From Clostridia bacterium (lineage in GTDB: Bacteria; Bacillota; Clostridia; Christensenellales; Borkfalkiaceae): a stretch of DNA of 5,920 bases. A model generated the notes under the pieces. It did no database searches and had not been told where the DNA came from. It worked only from the letters and a program-made list of their open reading frames with translations. Location of the stretch: positions 1 to 5,920 of the forward strand of contig JAJPXK010000070.1 of the NCBI GenBank assembly GCA_021205485.1, written 5' to 3'. Below are positions 4,462-5,920 of the stretch, piece by piece (position 1 is the first letter of the stretch; each line of letters opens with the position of its first letter). The translations under genes were made by a program, and so were the position numbers.

Positions 4462-5920
4462 ATGGGTGAACCTATTATCTTGAACAAGCCCGATACGGGC
4501 AAGTATGCAAAACTGCGCAGTACCGAAAATTTATCTGATTATATATCCTGCCTGAAAGAATTCAAGCAGGATATAGCTATACTTGTCGCCGCAAAGAGGG
4601 GGATAGGGCAGTTTGTAAATAATATAATAGCCGATAAATGGAAAGAGCTTGGTTTTACCGCCGAGCTTTTGCAAAATAAATCATCTTCTTATATAGCCGT
4701 TATGAAAAACGGCACGGTTACATTCGAAAAAAACGAAAATGGCAAAGATTGCAATTATTCAGAAGATAATTATAATATTACGAGTACTTTTTCTGGCAAC
4801 GCTGAGTTTATAAAAATAGCTATCGGCGAGTTAAATTATGCAATAAATTGCGACGGACTTAATTTTGTTGTAGTTGATACGGTCACGGGTAATATAGAAG
4901 ACACCGTTTGTTTTGAAACAGGCAAAAACAATATGCCTTGTTGCAGATTATCTCCTGACCTTGCCGTGCAATGCAGCGAAGCTACCAACGAAGAAAAGTA
5001 CGGCTTTATCGTAGAAAAATTGCGTAAAGAGCTTAATCTTATACCCGACAAAAGGGTTGTTGTAAGGTATTTTAATAATTTAGGTGATTTTTATAGCTTG
5101 TGTGCAACAACGGAATATACCGAGAAAGAACTGAATATTGAGTTAATATTGTTATCTATATACGATAGAGAAAGCGATATTGCTGGCTTTTTTTCGCATA
5201 ACAATTTCAAAATAAAATTGTATAAATTAACGAGATACGAAAATGAAATAGTTACCCCTATTTATACCAATTCAAAACATAATAATATTTTTTATAAATG
5301 GGATAATAAAAAGATTGGAACTTATACCAAAAATCTCGGTGATGATTTTTATAAGGCTGTGAAAAAACCAATTTTTGATCCGATTGACGAGCAAAACTAT
5401 ATTAGGAAATTTGGAATCATTCCAGGAAAAACGGTCTTTGTAATACCATTTTCTAATGCTATAGAGCCTATTCCAGTATATTTCTGGAATTTTTGTGCCG
5501 AGTTATTTAAAATGATAGGACTATCAGTGATTTTTAATGTTCCTAAAGATAAAGAACGTCTTTTTTGTGCAAAATCAGTCTACGTTCCGATAAAGGATTC
5601 TATTGGTTTTGCTGATTTATGTGGATATGTTTTTGGCATGCGTTGTGGTTTTTTTGATGTAATATCGTCATCTTCTGCACAGATGACCATCTTTTCAACA
5701 AAATTTTTTGCGCCATTGGATAAAGTATTTAATATAAAAAATGATGATAATAGGATAAGAACAATTTTCATTGATAAAGGCGATTATGATTATAAAAAAA
5801 CTATGCCATTTAATATAATAAGTGCATTATTTGATACGTTTAATATTGGTATGAAAGAGAATATTAAAAATATAATACGATATGTGCCTTCATATTACAA
5901 TCTGTCGTTAAAGCCACAAG
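4462..5920 (+). CDS. ILEI (FAM3-like) domain + GT-B/heptosyltransferase-like glycosyltransferase, 3' end outside the window
   Basis: The frame is open from ATG 4462 to the window end (486 codons, no stop), so the C-terminus is missing. Residues about 37-153 are a second ILEI domain: SYIAVMKNGTVTFEK at 76-90, a GNAEFIKIAI strand at 112-121, and the signature GLNFVVVD at 132-139 followed by IEDTVCFET. It is paralogous to the ILEI domain of the gene at 2511, though diverged. Residues about 175-310 are unassigned. From about 320 the pattern resembles the C-terminal half of GT9/heptosyltransferase-like GT-B enzymes: a strand GKTVFVIPF at 322-330, PVYFWNFCAELFKMIG at 338-353, then FGMRCGFFDVISSSSA at 391-406, which corresponds to the glycine-rich nucleotide-sugar site before a Ser/Ala helix. 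It probably transfers a sugar to the glycan made by this operon. The glycosyltransferase call is moderate. GC falls from about 37% over 4501-5040 to about 29% over 5041-5920, near residue 194, suggesting the two halves have different histories. Confidence 0.85.
   Translation, partial: MGEPIILNKPDTGKYAKLRSTENLSDYISCLKEFKQDIAILVAAKRGIGQFVNNIIADKWKELGFTAELLQNKSSSYIAVMKNGTVTFEKNENGKDCNYSEDNYNITSTFSGNAEFIKIAIGELNYAINCDGLNFVVVDTVTGNIEDTVCFETGKNNMPCCRLSPDLAVQCSEATNEEKYGFIVEKLRKELNLIPDKRVVVRYFNNLGDFYSLCATTEYTEKELNIELILLSIYDRESDIAGFFSHNNFKIKLYKLTRYENEIVTPIYTNSKHNNIFYKWDNKKIGTYTKNLGDDFYKAVKKPIFDPIDEQNYIRKFGIIPGKTVFVIPFSNAIEPIPVYFWNFCAELFKMIGLSVIFNVPKDKERLFCAKSVYVPIKDSIGFADLCGYVFGMRCGFFDVISSSSAQMTIFSTKFFAPLDKVFNIKNDDNRIRTIFIDKGDYDYKKTMPFNIISALFDTFNIGMKENIKNIIRYVPSYYNLSLKPQ
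4542..4575 (+). other. Near-perfect intragenic hairpin early in the ILEI-glycosyltransferase gene
   Basis: The arm TATATCCTGC (4542-4551) is the exact reverse complement of GCAGGATATA (4566-4575). Inside it, after one C/A mismatch, TGAA (4553-4556) pairs with TTCA (4561-4564), leaving a four-base AGAA loop. That is 14 pairs out of 15 within 34 bases, starting 80 bases after the start codon. It encodes residues about 28-38. No T run follows, so it does not look like an intrinsic terminator. It could act as an mRNA structure or a DNA dyad, or be chance. Confidence 0.7.

Noticed and set aside
4446..4469. Seven-codon frame starting ATG GAG CAA before the last gene
   Set aside because: Its ATG is part of the ribosome site of the ATG at 4462 and its stop overlaps that gene. 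No sign that it is a leader peptide.
4542..4575. The hairpin as a transcription terminator
   Set aside because: No T run follows the second arm and the reading frame continues for over 1.3 kb.
5641..5800. T7 and A7 runs (5649-5655, 5794-5800) as further slippage switches
   Set aside because: Runs of seven A or T are ordinary in DNA this AT-rich, and the reading frame is intact across them.

Overview
The window is a gapless, single-strand stretch of surface-polysaccharide genes (capsule, O-antigen or similar glycan). All recognisable genes read on the + strand, with a 4-base overlap, an abutting junction and a 17-base gap between them, so it looks like the middle of one operon. No RNA gene, insertion sequence, CRISPR array, promoter or terminator is visible, and both ends are cut inside the cluster. 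The host cannot be named. Moderate-to-low GC (hand counts about 45% in sampled lines of gene 1, about 29% at the 3' end), heavy use of the ATA isoleucine codon, one possible TTG start and the gene content fit a low-to-moderate-GC anaerobe of the gut or host-associated type, but this is weak evidence.

Layout: (1) 7-2136 encodes a three-domain fusion: sugar-1-phosphate-type nucleotidyltransferase, APH/choline-kinase-fold kinase, and a KpsF/GutQ-like SIS sugar-phosphate isomerase. (2) 2133-2510 is a minimal HAD phosphatase translationally coupled to it. (3) 2511-3875 encodes an ILEI (FAM3-like) domain followed by an SGNH hydrolase/acyltransferase-like domain. (4) 3878-4444 encodes a citrate-lyase-ligase-like (CitC C-terminal) nucleotidyltransferase domain. 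(5) 4462 to the window end is a long open frame without a stop, encoding a second ILEI domain followed by a GT-B/heptosyltransferase-like region.

How they may work together: genes 1 and 2 supply an isomerase, a kinase, a phosphatase and a nucleotidyltransferase. This is the same set of four reaction types used to make NDP-heptoses, though with different fold families for some steps. The products of genes 3-5 look like enzymes that decorate or transfer sugars, each carrying an ILEI module of probable glycan-binding type.

The most notable observation is that genes 3 and 4 appear to be one gene split by a frameshift at a run of eight C's (3801-3808). The downstream frame is open back to 3791 and carries the missing first strand of the nucleotidyltransferase domain. 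One extra C, or two fewer, restores an ILEI-SGNH-CitC protein of about 644 residues. This could be a phase-variation switch, a fixed mutation, ribosomal frameshifting or a sequencing error. Other signals are a near-perfect 34-base hairpin early in gene 5 and sharp GC changes at domain boundaries, which suggest mosaic genes.
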